From a virus: DNA of 64,000 bases. Below the pieces are notes generated by a model, which worked only from the letters and a program-made list of their open reading frames with translations, made no database searches and had not been told where the DNA came from. Where the stretch lies: positions 40,081-104,080 of IMG/VR virus record IMGVR_UViG_3300037468_000183; one strand, 5' to 3'. A program made the position numbers and the translations under genes. Of the stretch, positions 55,592 through 63,414 are shown piece by piece. Within the stretch, counting starts at the first letter, position 1. Every line of letters begins with the position of its first letter.

Positions 55592-57958
55592 ATGGTCAAA
55601 CTCGTGACGGTCATCCTAGTGGCCTCTTTGCTGGCTGGCTGTATCGCGCCGCCATATACCAGCGTTGGCAACTATCGCGCCACGTTGCCGCTGCAAATCC
55701 CCCGGCAAATGCCTGCTATGCCACGTGCGCCGCAGACGGCGACCTGGACATACGCGCTGCCTGCGAAGGCGTGTCCCTGGTCAGCCACGGACAGCAATTG
55801 CCATTATAGTTCGCCCGCGCTCGCTGATCTCAATCATACTGGTACACTGGATATTATTGTCGCGACAAATAACGGCCATGTCGTGGCAATCGATCATGCC
55901 GGTAAGCTGCTTTGGGATGTGGATGTGGCACCCTTCTTCGGCATGGCGGCGGGTACTCAGGAAATCGCTTCATCTCCAGCCGTGGGCGATATCGATGCCG
56001 ATGGTGAGTTGGAGATCGCGGTAGGCGTTGGTAGCGTCTATCCTTCCGTCTGCACCACGGGCGGTGTGATCGTCCTGGACAATCAAGGCCGAATCAAGCC
56101 TGGCTGGCCGCAACTGGCCGACGATTGGAGCCTGCCGCTCGGTTGTCGCGATACCGTTTTCAGCACGCCTGCGCTAGGCGATCTCGACAAGGACGGCAAG
56201 CTGGAAATCGTGGTTGGCAGTTTCGACATGAAAATCTATGCCTGGCGCGCGGACGGCACACTCATGCCGGGTTTCCCGCCCGATGGCGCTCATGCCGCGC
56301 GCTTTCCGACTGAGCCGGAACTACAAGGCCGTCTCAGTGATACCATCTGGTCATCGCCCGCGCTGGGCGACTTAGACCGTGATGGCTTCCTGGAAATCGT
56401 CATCGGCAGCGACGAGGGCAACCGACCGCCGGGCTATAGCTGCCCTTATCGCCTGCCCCCGAATTGGCGGCCCGACTACTGCGGCGGCGCGCTCTATGTC
56501 CTGGATCGCTTTGGGCGCTATCTGCCGGGCTTCCCGAAGTACGTTCTCGATATCATCGCATCCTCGCCCGCGCTGGTGGATTTGGATGGCGACGGCTGGC
56601 TGAATATCGTGGTGGGTACTGGCCCGTTCTACTACGATAACAGCCCCAACTATCCCGTCAGTGGCTTTCGGGTCTACGCCTGGAATCATCGCGGCAATGA
56701 TCTACCGGGCTGGGAGGGCGGTAAGCTCGTTGGCGGCCCAACACCTGCTTCCCCCAGCATTGGCGATCTGGACGGTGATGGCGAACCGGAAATAGTCGGG
56801 GCAACCTATGATCCAGAGCGTAAGCTGTACGCCTGGCATGTTGACGGTGCGCTATTGCCCGGCTTCCCGATGGCACCAACCTTCAACGGCGTGACTTACG
56901 CCAGCTTCGACACGCCCGCGAATTTCATCCTGGCGGATTACAATGGCGACGGCAAGCAGGAAATCTTTTTCAGCACCGGCTGGCTGGTAACAGTCGTGGA
57001 CGGTACTGGACAGCAGCTTACCAACACCGGCTATGGCAGCCCATTACCATCCTACATGACAAACGGCTCGCTGATCAATAATCCCGCCATTGGTGACCTG
57101 CATCAAGACGGCAGACTGGCGTTGATTGCCACTAACAGCCAAGTCACTGTTTGGGATTTACCGCGTGCTGACCGGGCAGCCGCCTGGCCGCTCTTTCGCA
57201 ACAACGTATCACGCACAGGCAGCCTGGGCGCAATCATACCTCTGCCCATCATTCCCCATAGCGCACGCGGGCTTGTGGAACGCTTCTATCTGCATGTCCT
57301 GCGGCGCGCACCGGATCAGACGGGTATGGATACCTGGACTAATGCGCTACTGGATCGGGCCATGAGCGGGGCTGATCTGGCGCGTGCGTTTGTCCTCAGT
57401 TCGGAGTTTGGCGACAGCAACACCACCAATGACGATTTCCTAACCATCATATATCGCGCATTCTTCGACCGCGTGCCGGATGCTGACGGTTACAACGTCT
57501 GGCTCAGTGCACTCAACAATGGACTACCGCGCGTCGAAATGCTGGACGGCTTTATCCGTTCGCGCGAATTTGCTGAACTATGCGATAGGTACGGCATCCG
57601 CGCCAACACGACGCACCAGGACAAGCTACGCACCTACATAATGCGCCTGTATCGCGAAGTCTTGGGCCGCGCCCCAGATGCCGCGGGGTTGGCGATGTGG
57701 GCCACGGGCAACCATACGGGCAGCGAGATGGCGCGCGGCTTCGTGCTCAGCCAGGAGTTCAGCAAACGCGCGTTCAGCGACGAGCAATTCGTGACCATGC
57801 TGTATCGCGCGCTCCTTAATCGCGTGCCGGATAGTGGCGGCTTTGACTTCTGGCTCGCTAATTTGCAGAGCGGCATGAGTCGAGATCGCGTGTTGGAGAG
57901 CTTTATCGGTTCGGCGGAATTTGCCAAACTATGCGAGAGCTACGGTATCGCACCATAA
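55592..57958 (+). CDS. Lipoprotein with FG-GAP/VCBS propeller and DUF4214 repeats
   Basis: 788 residues when started at MVKL (55592); an upstream ATG (55562) overlaps the previous stop. A lipoprotein signal ends LLAGC with the modified Cys at 17. At least seven blades carry D-x-D-x-D-G calcium loops (DIDADGELEIAVG, DLDKDGKLEIVVG, DLDRDGFLEIVIG), an integrin-like beta-propeller. The last 230 residues contain DUF4214 units (LVERFYLHVLRRAPDQTGMD; FLTIIYRAFFDRVPDADGYN). Expected at the host outer surface. Could block receptors after infection. Confidence 0.8.
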   Translation: MVKLVTVILVASLLAGCIAPPYTSVGNYRATLPLQIPRQMPAMPRAPQTATWTYALPAKACPWSATDSNCHYSSPALADLNHTGTLDIIVATNNGHVVAIDHAGKLLWDVDVAPFFGMAAGTQEIASSPAVGDIDADGELEIAVGVGSVYPSVCTTGGVIVLDNQGRIKPGWPQLADDWSLPLGCRDTVFSTPALGDLDKDGKLEIVVGSFDMKIYAWRADGTLMPGFPPDGAHAARFPTEPELQGRLSDTIWSSPALGDLDRDGFLEIVIGSDEGNRPPGYSCPYRLPPNWRPDYCGGALYVLDRFGRYLPGFPKYVLDIIASSPALVDLDGDGWLNIVVGTGPFYYDNSPNYPVSGFRVYAWNHRGNDLPGWEGGKLVGGPTPASPSIGDLDGDGEPEIVGATYDPERKLYAWHVDGALLPGFPMAPTFNGVTYASFDTPANFILADYNGDGKQEIFFSTGWLVTVVDGTGQQLTNTGYGSPLPSYMTNGSLINNPAIGDLHQDGRLALIATNSQVTVWDLPRADRAAAWPLFRNNVSRTGSLGAIIPLPIIPHSARGLVERFYLHVLRRAPDQTGMDTWTNALLDRAMSGADLARAFVLSSEFGDSNTTNDDFLTIIYRAFFDRVPDADGYNVWLSALNNGLPRVEMLDGFIRSREFAELCDRYGIRANTTHQDKLRTYIMRLYREVLGRAPDAAGLAMWATGNHTGSEMARGFVLSQEFSKRAFSDEQFVTMLYRALLNRVPDSGGFDFWLANLQSGMSRDRVLESFIGSAEFAKLCESYGIAP

Positions 57959-57976
57959 CGGCATTCAATCCGCAAA

Positions 57977-58010
57977 CACAAAGCCCGCTGCGTGTGCAAC
58001 GGGCTTTGTG
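57977..58010. terminator. Bidirectional terminator between convergent operons
   Basis: CACAAAGCCCG (57977-57987) and CGGGCTTTGTG (58000-58010) pair perfectly over 11 bp with a 12-base loop. A-rich 5' and T-rich 3' flanks allow use on both strands. It ends the late operon and the leftward right-arm operon. Its last two bases are shared with the parS site. Confidence 0.85.
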
Positions 58011-58024
58011 TTTCACGTGAAACA
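58009..58024. other. parS site 1 (perfect)
   Basis: TGTTTCACGTGAAACA, the 16-bp palindrome that fits the chromosomal ParB binding consensus TGTTNCACGTGAAACA exactly. Intergenic, next to the terminator. No ParA/ParB pair is encoded in the window. Confidence 0.85.
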
Positions 58025-58050
58025 TTCGCGGCGCTCAGCCGTCATGCGCG

Positions 58051-58272
58051 TCAAGCGGCATCTGCACGGCGCGCGGCTCCGGCTCGCGGCAGGCCATCGC
58101 TCTGACCGTTCCAGTCATCGAACAGGATCGAACAGAACGAGTTGGCGCGATTGCAAACCTTGCACGTGACGCCATCGCTCAGGTAGTAGCCAACATTCGT
58201 TTTCACGTCCGCGACTTCGCGTCCGCAAGGCGTCCTGCCTGTAGGTTGCCAGCGATGTACTATGTTGCTCAT
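58051..58272 (-). CDS. Small Cys-rich protein
   Basis: 73 residues. CGREVADVKTNVGYYLSDGV then CKVCNRANSFC gives four cysteines able to bind zinc. The C-terminus is a Gly/Ala/Arg tail. It is the last gene of the right-arm leftward operon before the terminator. Function unknown. Confidence 0.5.
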   Translation of the reverse strand: MSNIVHRWQPTGRTPCGREVADVKTNVGYYLSDGVTCKVCNRANSFCSILFDDWNGQSDGLPRAGAARRADAA

Positions 58273-58277
58273 GTTGC

Positions 58278-58448
58278 TCAGTCCTCCAGCGCCACCGGCG
58301 CGCAGGTCGCCGCGTCCACGAGCAGATCATCGCCGCCATTCTCCGTGCGGATGTACAAGCGTTGCCCGTCCGCATGGCCGCAGATGACGACGGCGGGATG
58401 ACCGTCGTGCAGGATGCGGTCGCCGGGCAGATAGATGTTACGACTCAT
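58278..58448 (-). CDS. Hypothetical small protein
   Basis: 56 residues from the ATG at 58448. Beta-rich (GDRILHDGHPAVVICGHADG; LYIRTENGGDDLLVDAATC), like a small SH3-type barrel. Overlaps the upstream gene by 11 bases. Function unknown. Confidence 0.45.
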   Translation of the reverse strand: MSRNIYLPGDRILHDGHPAVVICGHADGQRLYIRTENGGDDLLVDAATCAPVALED

Positions 58449-58869
58449 CGGATGCCTCCAGAGAACAGATGATATCCAAGTACTCATCCCATGTCCAGCC
58501 GTGGGCGCGGCGTCGAGCGTCGAGCTTGGCGCGGGTCGCCGGCTGGATGCCGCCGATGCCGACTGTGCTGCGCTTGCGTGGCCGCCTGGCATTCCATTTG
58601 TCAAGCCGCTCCCACAAACTGCAGCCAGACAAGTCGGTCTCTCTGCTACGCTCTATCAAGTACTTGCCAAACTCAGCGTCGATTCTCGCAATCCTACGGA
58701 AACCATTGGCGCGGAATTGCTCGCCGTCACTATCGACAACGAAGTAGCGGATGCGCTTCTCCTCAACTCCCTCGACGTGATCCAGGGAGCCGACGCACCA
58801 ATGATCCTGCGGATCGCCATCACTCCACTTGGTAGCTAGGACGTATTCACCTTTTTGTATGTCAGACAT
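58438..58869 (-). CDS. Hypothetical protein with duplicated C-terminal module
   Basis: 143 residues. The N-terminal part (YVLATKWSDGDPQDHWCVGS) is unique. The C-terminal about 35 residues, TVGIGGIQPATRAKLDARRR onward, are almost identical to the end of 59143-59664. The shared DNA is about 111 bp with about 100 matching bases. The module may be a DNA-binding or targeting helix. Confidence 0.55.
   Translation of the reverse strand: MSDIQKGEYVLATKWSDGDPQDHWCVGSLDHVEGVEEKRIRYFVVDSDGEQFRANGFRRIARIDAEFGKYLIERSRETDLSGCSLWERLDKWNARRPRKRSTVGIGGIQPATRAKLDARRRAHGWTWDEYLDIICSLEASDES
58468..58578. repeat. 111-bp duplicated module, copy A
   Basis: By eye 100 of 111 bases match copy B at 59179-59289. It encodes the C-terminus of 58438-58869. 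Differences are mostly silent, so the protein module is under selection. Confidence 0.8.
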
Positions 58870-58923
58870 CACATTCCTCCAGTAGCTTCTGCAATTGCCC
58901 ACGGCGCACCTGTTTGTCGATGC

Positions 58924-59142
58924 TCAGTCGTGGCCGGTAGCACGGCGGGGACGTTTTGCGCGCCGGCTTTCGTTATAATTTCCGACAAAAACCAGCTTCT
59001 TCCGGCGCATGATGAACGGCCCACGCGCCCGCGTGCCGCAGCGCAGACAAGTAACGCCAATATGCGACACGTCTTCCTTGTATCCGCAGTCGCACATGCC
59101 AAACGGACCGCCAAGCAAAAAGTGAATCATCTTCCCTCCCAT
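58924..59142 (-). CDS. Small zinc-ribbon protein
   Basis: 72 residues. CDCGYKEDVSHIGVTCLRCG has paired cysteines of a zinc ribbon; the rest is basic (MRRKKLVFVGNYNESRRAKR). A second ATG at 59130 after GGGAGGGAAG is possible. Probably nucleic-acid binding. Confidence 0.55.
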   Translation of the reverse strand: MGGKMIHFLLGGPFGMCDCGYKEDVSHIGVTCLRCGTRARGPFIMRRKKLVFVGNYNESRRAKRPRRATGHD

Positions 59143-59664
59143 TCATCCCGCGTCATCGAATGCCTCCTCAAGTGATGCGATGATTTCTAGGTACTCGTCC
59201 CATGTCCAGCCGTGGGCGCGGCGACGGGCGTCGAGCTTGGCGCGTGTCGCGGGCTGGATGCCGCCAATGCCGACTGTGGTGCGCTGGCGTGGCTGTGGCG
59301 CGGGCAATGTTTCACGTGAAACATGCGGCGCGTCCGTGACGCGCTCGCCGGGGGCCAGGATCACGACCGCCGCGATGGGCGCGTTGTGGCAGTCGCCGGC
59401 GATGTGGATGCCGTGGCAGGAGGGACAGGGCGTGAGCATGAACGGTTCTGGCAACGGGGACAGGCCCAGGTGCTTCCGCAAGTCGTTCTCGCTTGCCAGT
59501 GTCAACGCTCCGGGGCGTCTGCGCAGCACGTCCGAAAGCGTCCCAATGGTATTCCGGGGCAGTCCGAGAGTGTCCGCCAGGATGCGCAGAGAGGCACCGC
59601 ATTTTCGCTCAGACAATGCGGACACGGTAGACTCATCTGTGTAATGGAGTGCCCTAGTGTACAT
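59143..59664 (-). CDS. HTH-type protein carrying parS in its coding sequence
   Basis: 173 residues. The N-terminus (CGASLRILADTLGLPRNTIG) looks like a helix-turn-helix. The middle has CPSCHGIHIAGDCHNAP. The duplicated TVGIGGIQPATRAKLDARRR module ends the protein. The parS palindrome at 59308-59323 is read as HVSRET in this frame, so the site is kept within a gene. Confidence 0.55.
   Translation of the reverse strand: MYTRALHYTDESTVSALSERKCGASLRILADTLGLPRNTIGTLSDVLRRRPGALTLASENDLRKHLGLSPLPEPFMLTPCPSCHGIHIAGDCHNAPIAAVVILAPGERVTDAPHVSRETLPAPQPRQRTTVGIGGIQPATRAKLDARRRAHGWTWDEYLEIIASLEEAFDDAG
59179..59289. repeat. 111-bp duplicated module, copy B
   Basis: Partner of 58468-58578, encoding the C-terminus of 59143-59664. 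It ends about 19 bases before the second parS site. Confidence 0.8.
59308..59323. other. parS site 2 (perfect)
   Basis: TGTTTCACGTGAAACA, identical to the site at 58009-58024 and 1299 bp away. It extends one more base pair each side (ATGTTTCACGTGAAACAT). Located inside the HTH-type gene. Confidence 0.85.
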
Positions 59665-59735
59665 TTAGCCTTGCCTCTTGTAGTGTGATTCTACGGGTAC
59701 TGTGCCAGGGTGCGAAATCTGGCGCTACGGACGTT

Positions 59736-60221
59736 TTAGCTTTCTGGAGAATGATGATTGTCCGCGTACTCCGCATCGATCTTCCTCGCTGACCAGACGC
59801 GTAGACGTGTCAAGAACCTTGCCCATTCATCCGGCGTGTAGGTTCGCCATTCTTTATCTGGCTGCGGATGCAATCGCATGACTCTGAACTCCGCAATATC
59901 CCACCACTGCTTATCAGCGGGATTCCTTTCATCTGCCAATCTGTAAAGCAGCACGTAGGCTGGCAGTATCGGATTGCATCGCTGCGCAAGGCGTGTGGTC
60001 ACGGTTGCGGGTTTGTAGTCCTGCCCAACATCCCTCGCGGTTTCGATCAGTGCGAGTGGTTCTTTTGTCGAATCGTCATACTCGACATAAAGCGATGCGT
60101 CAAGATCAATCATCGCCAGGACTTGCGCGGTTTCGATGCCAACAAAGCGCCGTGTTGATTCGCGACGATGCCATGCTGAGTATGATCTATCGCGCGTGTT
60201 GTAGATTTCCTCTTGAGGCAT
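59736..60221 (-). CDS. Hypothetical protein, possible PD-(D/E)xK-like nuclease
   Basis: 161 residues from the ATG at 60221 after GGGAGGTGTCGTA. YVEYDDSTKEPLALIETARD places an acidic residue and E-x-A at the spacing of a PD-(D/E)xK core, but a catalytic Lys is not evident. CNPILPAYVLLYRLADERNP follows. Adjacent to a ParB-methyltransferase, so it may be linked to DNA modification. Confidence 0.5.
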   Translation of the reverse strand: MPQEEIYNTRDRSYSAWHRRESTRRFVGIETAQVLAMIDLDASLYVEYDDSTKEPLALIETARDVGQDYKPATVTTRLAQRCNPILPAYVLLYRLADERNPADKQWWDIAEFRVMRLHPQPDKEWRTYTPDEWARFLTRLRVWSARKIDAEYADNHHSPES

Positions 60222-61522
60222 TACGACACCTCCCAAACCACAATCTCCCTGGTAAGTACCAGGCATTTGCGGTTCGCTTTCGCCCATATCACCATCTGCG
60301 CATTGGCTTGCTGGCTCTCGTAGGGGACTGAGTAGCGCATGTCAACCGGGAGCTTGACCATTCTTAGCATGTCGCCAACGTGATCCGTGTAACTCTTGTT
60401 ATCTGCCTTCCACTGCGTTGGTTGGATGATCAGCGCGATGTAGGCCGGTTTCTCTCGCACGGATGTTTTCAGTTTTGACGCAAACGCCTTGATGATGCCG
60501 GATAGCGCGCCGTTGAACTGCTCAATCGTGATATTCGCTAGGTCGGTAGCATCCTTGCTGTACTGGCCTTCGGCTTGCTTCCAGTATGGCGGATCAAGAT
60601 AGACTAAACCTACGTCCTTCCAGCGCGGCACACTTGGCAAGATAATCGCACCGTCCGCAGCAAGCAGATCGTGCTGCCTGATATCTTCGCGCTCGACAAT
60701 CGGCTTGCGATCACTGGCGTAGTAACGGCGCATACGTCTCTTGCATAACTCAATCGTGCTACCGCCTCCCGCAAAGGGATCGACAACCACGTCGAATGGT
60801 TCGGTGTACAGGTAAAGTAGATTGTCAAGCCATTGGATCTCCGAGTTGCCGAAGTGCTTGACGCCGTTGGTCTTTTCCTGTTGCTTCCAGATGTTGTAGA
60901 TTGGCGGCTTCCATTCCGGCTCGGCATAGGTCGCGAGCGTTTGCGCAGGTTTCGTCAGTTTTTCCAGTTCTGGAAATTCTGACCAAATCTCGCTAATCGC
61001 GCCATCGCTCAAATCCTCACTTAGCGCGATTTCCTCTCGTGTCCAGCACGCCAGCCACTTGGCGAAAATGCGCTTGTTCCTGGCGTCCTTCGTGTCCTTG
61101 TCGATACGCGATAACCAAGACTCCACGGTTGACAATGACACGCTCAGGATGCGCGCGAGGTCTTTCTTTTTGTCTGCGCGGGCACGCTCGGCTGTGCTGT
61201 TGTAAATCCGGCGCGCCATGTCCTGCTTGTCCTCCTGGCTGAGTTGTAAGCCATGGGCGGCATTGCGCTCGATTGCCAATTCCAGCAGATGCGCGTCGCT
61301 TGTCGTCTGGGTGATGATAACGGAGATGGTTGGAGAATTGGCTTTCTTGTGCGCTGTCCAGCGATGCCAACCGTCGATCAATATGTCGTTTTGGTTGATC
61401 TCGATTGGCGGAAGTACAGTCAGATCGTCGGCGTACTTTTGGACGGTTTCGGGACTCTTGGCGATGCGCGGATACAGGTCTTCGCGCCAGATGATATCTT
61501 GCGTGTTACGTGATTCTGACAT
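60221..61522 (-). CDS. ParB-like domain / DNA methyltransferase fusion
   Basis: 433 residues. ParB/Srx-type N-terminus with ILIDGWHRWTAHKKA (about 47-61). A helical region including ARILSVSLSTVESWLSR (about 123-139) resembles the HTH of ParB/KorB proteins. The methylase core has VVDPFAGGGSTIELC (about 247-260) and VYLDPPYWKQAEGQY (about 308-322), an N6-adenine type. Together with 21054-22409 this is the second such fusion in the window. GGAGGAAACGTC precedes the ATG. Confidence 0.85.
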   Translation of the reverse strand: MSESRNTQDIIWREDLYPRIAKSPETVQKYADDLTVLPPIEINQNDILIDGWHRWTAHKKANSPTISVIITQTTSDAHLLELAIERNAAHGLQLSQEDKQDMARRIYNSTAERARADKKKDLARILSVSLSTVESWLSRIDKDTKDARNKRIFAKWLACWTREEIALSEDLSDGAISEIWSEFPELEKLTKPAQTLATYAEPEWKPPIYNIWKQQEKTNGVKHFGNSEIQWLDNLLYLYTEPFDVVVDPFAGGGSTIELCKRRMRRYYASDRKPIVEREDIRQHDLLAADGAIILPSVPRWKDVGLVYLDPPYWKQAEGQYSKDATDLANITIEQFNGALSGIIKAFASKLKTSVREKPAYIALIIQPTQWKADNKSYTDHVGDMLRMVKLPVDMRYSVPYESQQANAQMVIWAKANRKCLVLTREIVVWEVS

Positions 61523-61544
61523 GACGTTTCCTCCAAGAACAAGA

Positions 61545-61639
61545 ACAGCCCGCCGTTGCAAGCGTGTCGAAGGCTGCGCGGCGGGCTGTGGTTAGTCCCT
61601 TGCGGGATTGATCCCTATGTTGTTATGCAGCCTTCGACA
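61545..61639 (-). promoter_or_regulatory. Interleaved-helix leader (pseudoknot-capable) before the ParB-methyltransferase
   Basis: Two perfect helices interleave: ACAGCCCGCCG (61545-61555) with CGGCGGGCTGT (61579-61589), and TGTCGAAGGCTGC (61565-61577) with GCAGCCTTCGACA (61627-61639). One strand of each lies inside the loop of the other, so they form an H-type pseudoknot or two mutually exclusive hairpins. It ends 22 bases before the start codon. Classic layout for a regulated leader. Confidence 0.65.
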
Positions 61640-61697
61640 ACCACATTCTACCATACATCGCCCGCCGTGTCAACCGGGCCGCGCGGCGCGCCGCGTC

Positions 61698-61850
61698 TCA
61701 TTCATGCCAGTCGATTGACCAATCAAACTTGTTGTCGATGCGGGCGTGAAAGACATTCTCGCAGCGCGGACAGGTGATCGTTACGTCGTCAATCGCAGTT
61801 GGCGGTCCGCTCACTTCCGCGCCGCACTCTGGACAGTAGTAGATATCCAT
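61698..61850 (-). CDS. Small zinc-ribbon protein (50 aa)
   Basis: YYCPECGAEVSG and ITCPRCENVFHARI give a four-Cys ribbon in 50 residues. The C-terminus WSIDWHE is acidic and aromatic. The ATG at 61850 has AGGA nine bases upstream; the one at 61859 is too close to it. Could bind nucleic acid. Confidence 0.55.
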   Translation of the reverse strand: MDIYYCPECGAEVSGPPTAIDDVTITCPRCENVFHARIDNKFDWSIDWHE

Positions 61851-61908
61851 TGTTACCATTCCTGCAATCAGCGGCGCGCCGAACTCCACACGGCGCGCCG
61901 TCCAGGTG

Positions 61909-62121
61909 TCAAGGCCGCGCTTCCTCGACCGTCTCAGCAATGTCTTGCGTAGCGCACTCGGCGTGGCTGATGATACTGTGCAGACTGTCCGCGATGGCGC
62001 GCTCGTTGTATTCTCGATTCTCGCCCGCCTGGAGTTGTTTGCAATATATCGCAATCATCTCAGCGCATGTTTGAATGGCGAAGGCGTGATCTTTGACTTG
62101 CAAGACACCCAGGGCATTCAT
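61909..62121 (-). CDS. Hypothetical small helical protein
   Basis: 70 residues from the ATG at 62121, overlapping the upstream stop. Helical (AIQTCAEMIAIYCKQLQAGE), charged C-terminus. No family recognised. Confidence 0.5.
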   Translation of the reverse strand: MNALGVLQVKDHAFAIQTCAEMIAIYCKQLQAGENREYNERAIADSLHSIISHAECATQDIAETVEEARP

Positions 62122-62315
62122 GGTCGCACCTCCGGCGCGCATTCCTGGTGCTGATACACGTTCTCCACCAACACCCCATCGCCTTTGCCGGCGCGGATGC
62201 CGACGATGCGATATGGCGCTTGCCCGCTGATCTTCTCGCCGCACACGTCGCAGAATATCGGGAACCTATCCCGCAGCGTCTTTGCACCGTTGCCGGATTC
62301 AAGTTTGTCATCCAT
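62118..62315 (-). CDS. Small zinc-binding protein
   Basis: 65 residues from the ATG at 62315 after GAGGAGGGACGTGGAC. FCDVCGEKISGQAPYRIVGI and QHQECAPE form a Cys/His pair typical of small phage metal-binding proteins. Function unknown. Confidence 0.55.
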   Translation of the reverse strand: MDDKLESGNGAKTLRDRFPIFCDVCGEKISGQAPYRIVGIRAGKGDGVLVENVYQHQECAPEVRP

Positions 62316-62329
62316 GTCCACGTCCCTCC

Positions 62330-62560
62330 TCAAACCGGCTCTGGCACGAACTCATCCGGGCAGCGCCACAGTACAATGCTGCCATCCGACAAGCGTACCT
62401 TGCGTGGCACGATGCTTTCGAGTTCTGCGATGCGCGCCATCAGGTGCTCATTGACAGCAGCCAGAGCCACAGCGCAATCTTCGGCGGTGCCGTGGAGCAT
62501 GAGATTCGCCACGATAGGGTTATTGATCTGCAAGACCTCAAACGGTGTCAACGGTGTCAT
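62330..62560 (-). CDS. Hypothetical protein
   Basis: 76 residues from the ATG at 62560 after AAGAGGATGAC. N-terminal helix (FEVLQINNPIVANLMLHG), then a beta tail (VRLSDGSIVLWRCPDEF). No motif recognised. Confidence 0.5.
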   Translation of the reverse strand: MTPLTPFEVLQINNPIVANLMLHGTAEDCAVALAAVNEHLMARIAELESIVPRKVRLSDGSIVLWRCPDEFVPEPV

Positions 62561-62573
62561 GTCATCCTCTTTG

Positions 62574-63005
62574 TCATTCCAGCATCTCGATGATGAAATT
62601 CTCGGCATCGAGCGCGGCCTTCTGCCAGTCGTTCCCGACCGTGCGACCGTGCGCCAGCTTCCCGCGCGCAATCTGCATCATGTTGTGCCATTCATCCTCG
62701 GAGTGCGCGGCGCGGCGCAGCAGATCGATGACAACGGCAGCGGTGTTGCCTTCGCCGTGGTACGCATCTGGCTCATGCTCGGCCAGCCAGTCGTTGATGC
62801 GGGCGATTTGATTCTCCGGTGTGTCCATCTTCACCTTCCTGAGTGTGGCGCATGTCGCCTCCACGGTCGCGATGCGCAACTGTTCAGCCGCCGCGTCTTC
62901 GGCAGCCTGCGCGTTCAACGCTGCATCCTCGCATCTGCGCGCTTCGGCAACCGCTACCAGCCATGCCTCATAGGCCGAGATATATGTGGGTGGATCAGTC
63001 GGCAT
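62574..63005 (-). CDS. Hypothetical helical protein
   Basis: 143 residues from the ATG at 63005. Ala/Glu-rich helices throughout (AEARRCEDAALNAQAAEDAA), acidic. Adjacent to the MazG-like gene, with an 11-base overlap. Function unknown. Confidence 0.5.
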   Translation of the reverse strand: MPTDPPTYISAYEAWLVAVAEARRCEDAALNAQAAEDAAAEQLRIATVEATCATLRKVKMDTPENQIARINDWLAEHEPDAYHGEGNTAAVVIDLLRRAAHSEDEWHNMMQIARGKLAHGRTVGNDWQKAALDAENFIIEMLE

Positions 63006-63414
63006 GATTGCCTCCGTTGCGCACGCCGCGCCGCACATCTTCCGTGGACTTTTTGACGGCCGCGGCCATCACGTCGAAAGCGTATTCGTCGGCCCACGTC
63101 AGCGCCTCCGCTGTGTTCGCCAGCGTCACCGCCACGTCTGGCAGTTCATCCTTCAACCCGGCGTATGACCGGATGCGCCCGTAGCTCTGCCAGCGCTTCA
63201 GATCATCGAACTCAGCGCGCGCTGCGTCGTGCAACGTGGCGATCAGTTCGTCGGTTTGGCCGCTGAAGCCCTCGACATGGCGCGCCGCCTCGCAGGCTTC
63301 CTCAAGCAGCTTGCAGACCTGGCGTGCCGTCAGTTGTTCGGCGGTGAGTCCTGCCGTGTAGCCACGTGCTACCAGCGCCTCGAAGATAGCTCCCTGGGCC
63401 TCAAGTGTGTTCAT
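62995..63414 (-). CDS. MazG-like nucleotide pyrophosphohydrolase
   Basis: 139 residues. KLLEEACEAARHVEG gives the EExxE helix and LKDELPDVAVTLANTAEALT the ExxD helix, the metal site of all-alpha NTP pyrophosphatases. Phage MazG enzymes hydrolyse nucleotides, possibly ppGpp, to keep the host growing or to clean the dNTP pool. Typical early-operon gene. Confidence 0.75.
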   Translation of the reverse strand: MNTLEAQGAIFEALVARGYTAGLTAEQLTARQVCKLLEEACEAARHVEGFSGQTDELIATLHDAARAEFDDLKRWQSYGRIRSYAGLKDELPDVAVTLANTAEALTWADEYAFDVMAAAVKKSTEDVRRGVRNGGNHAD

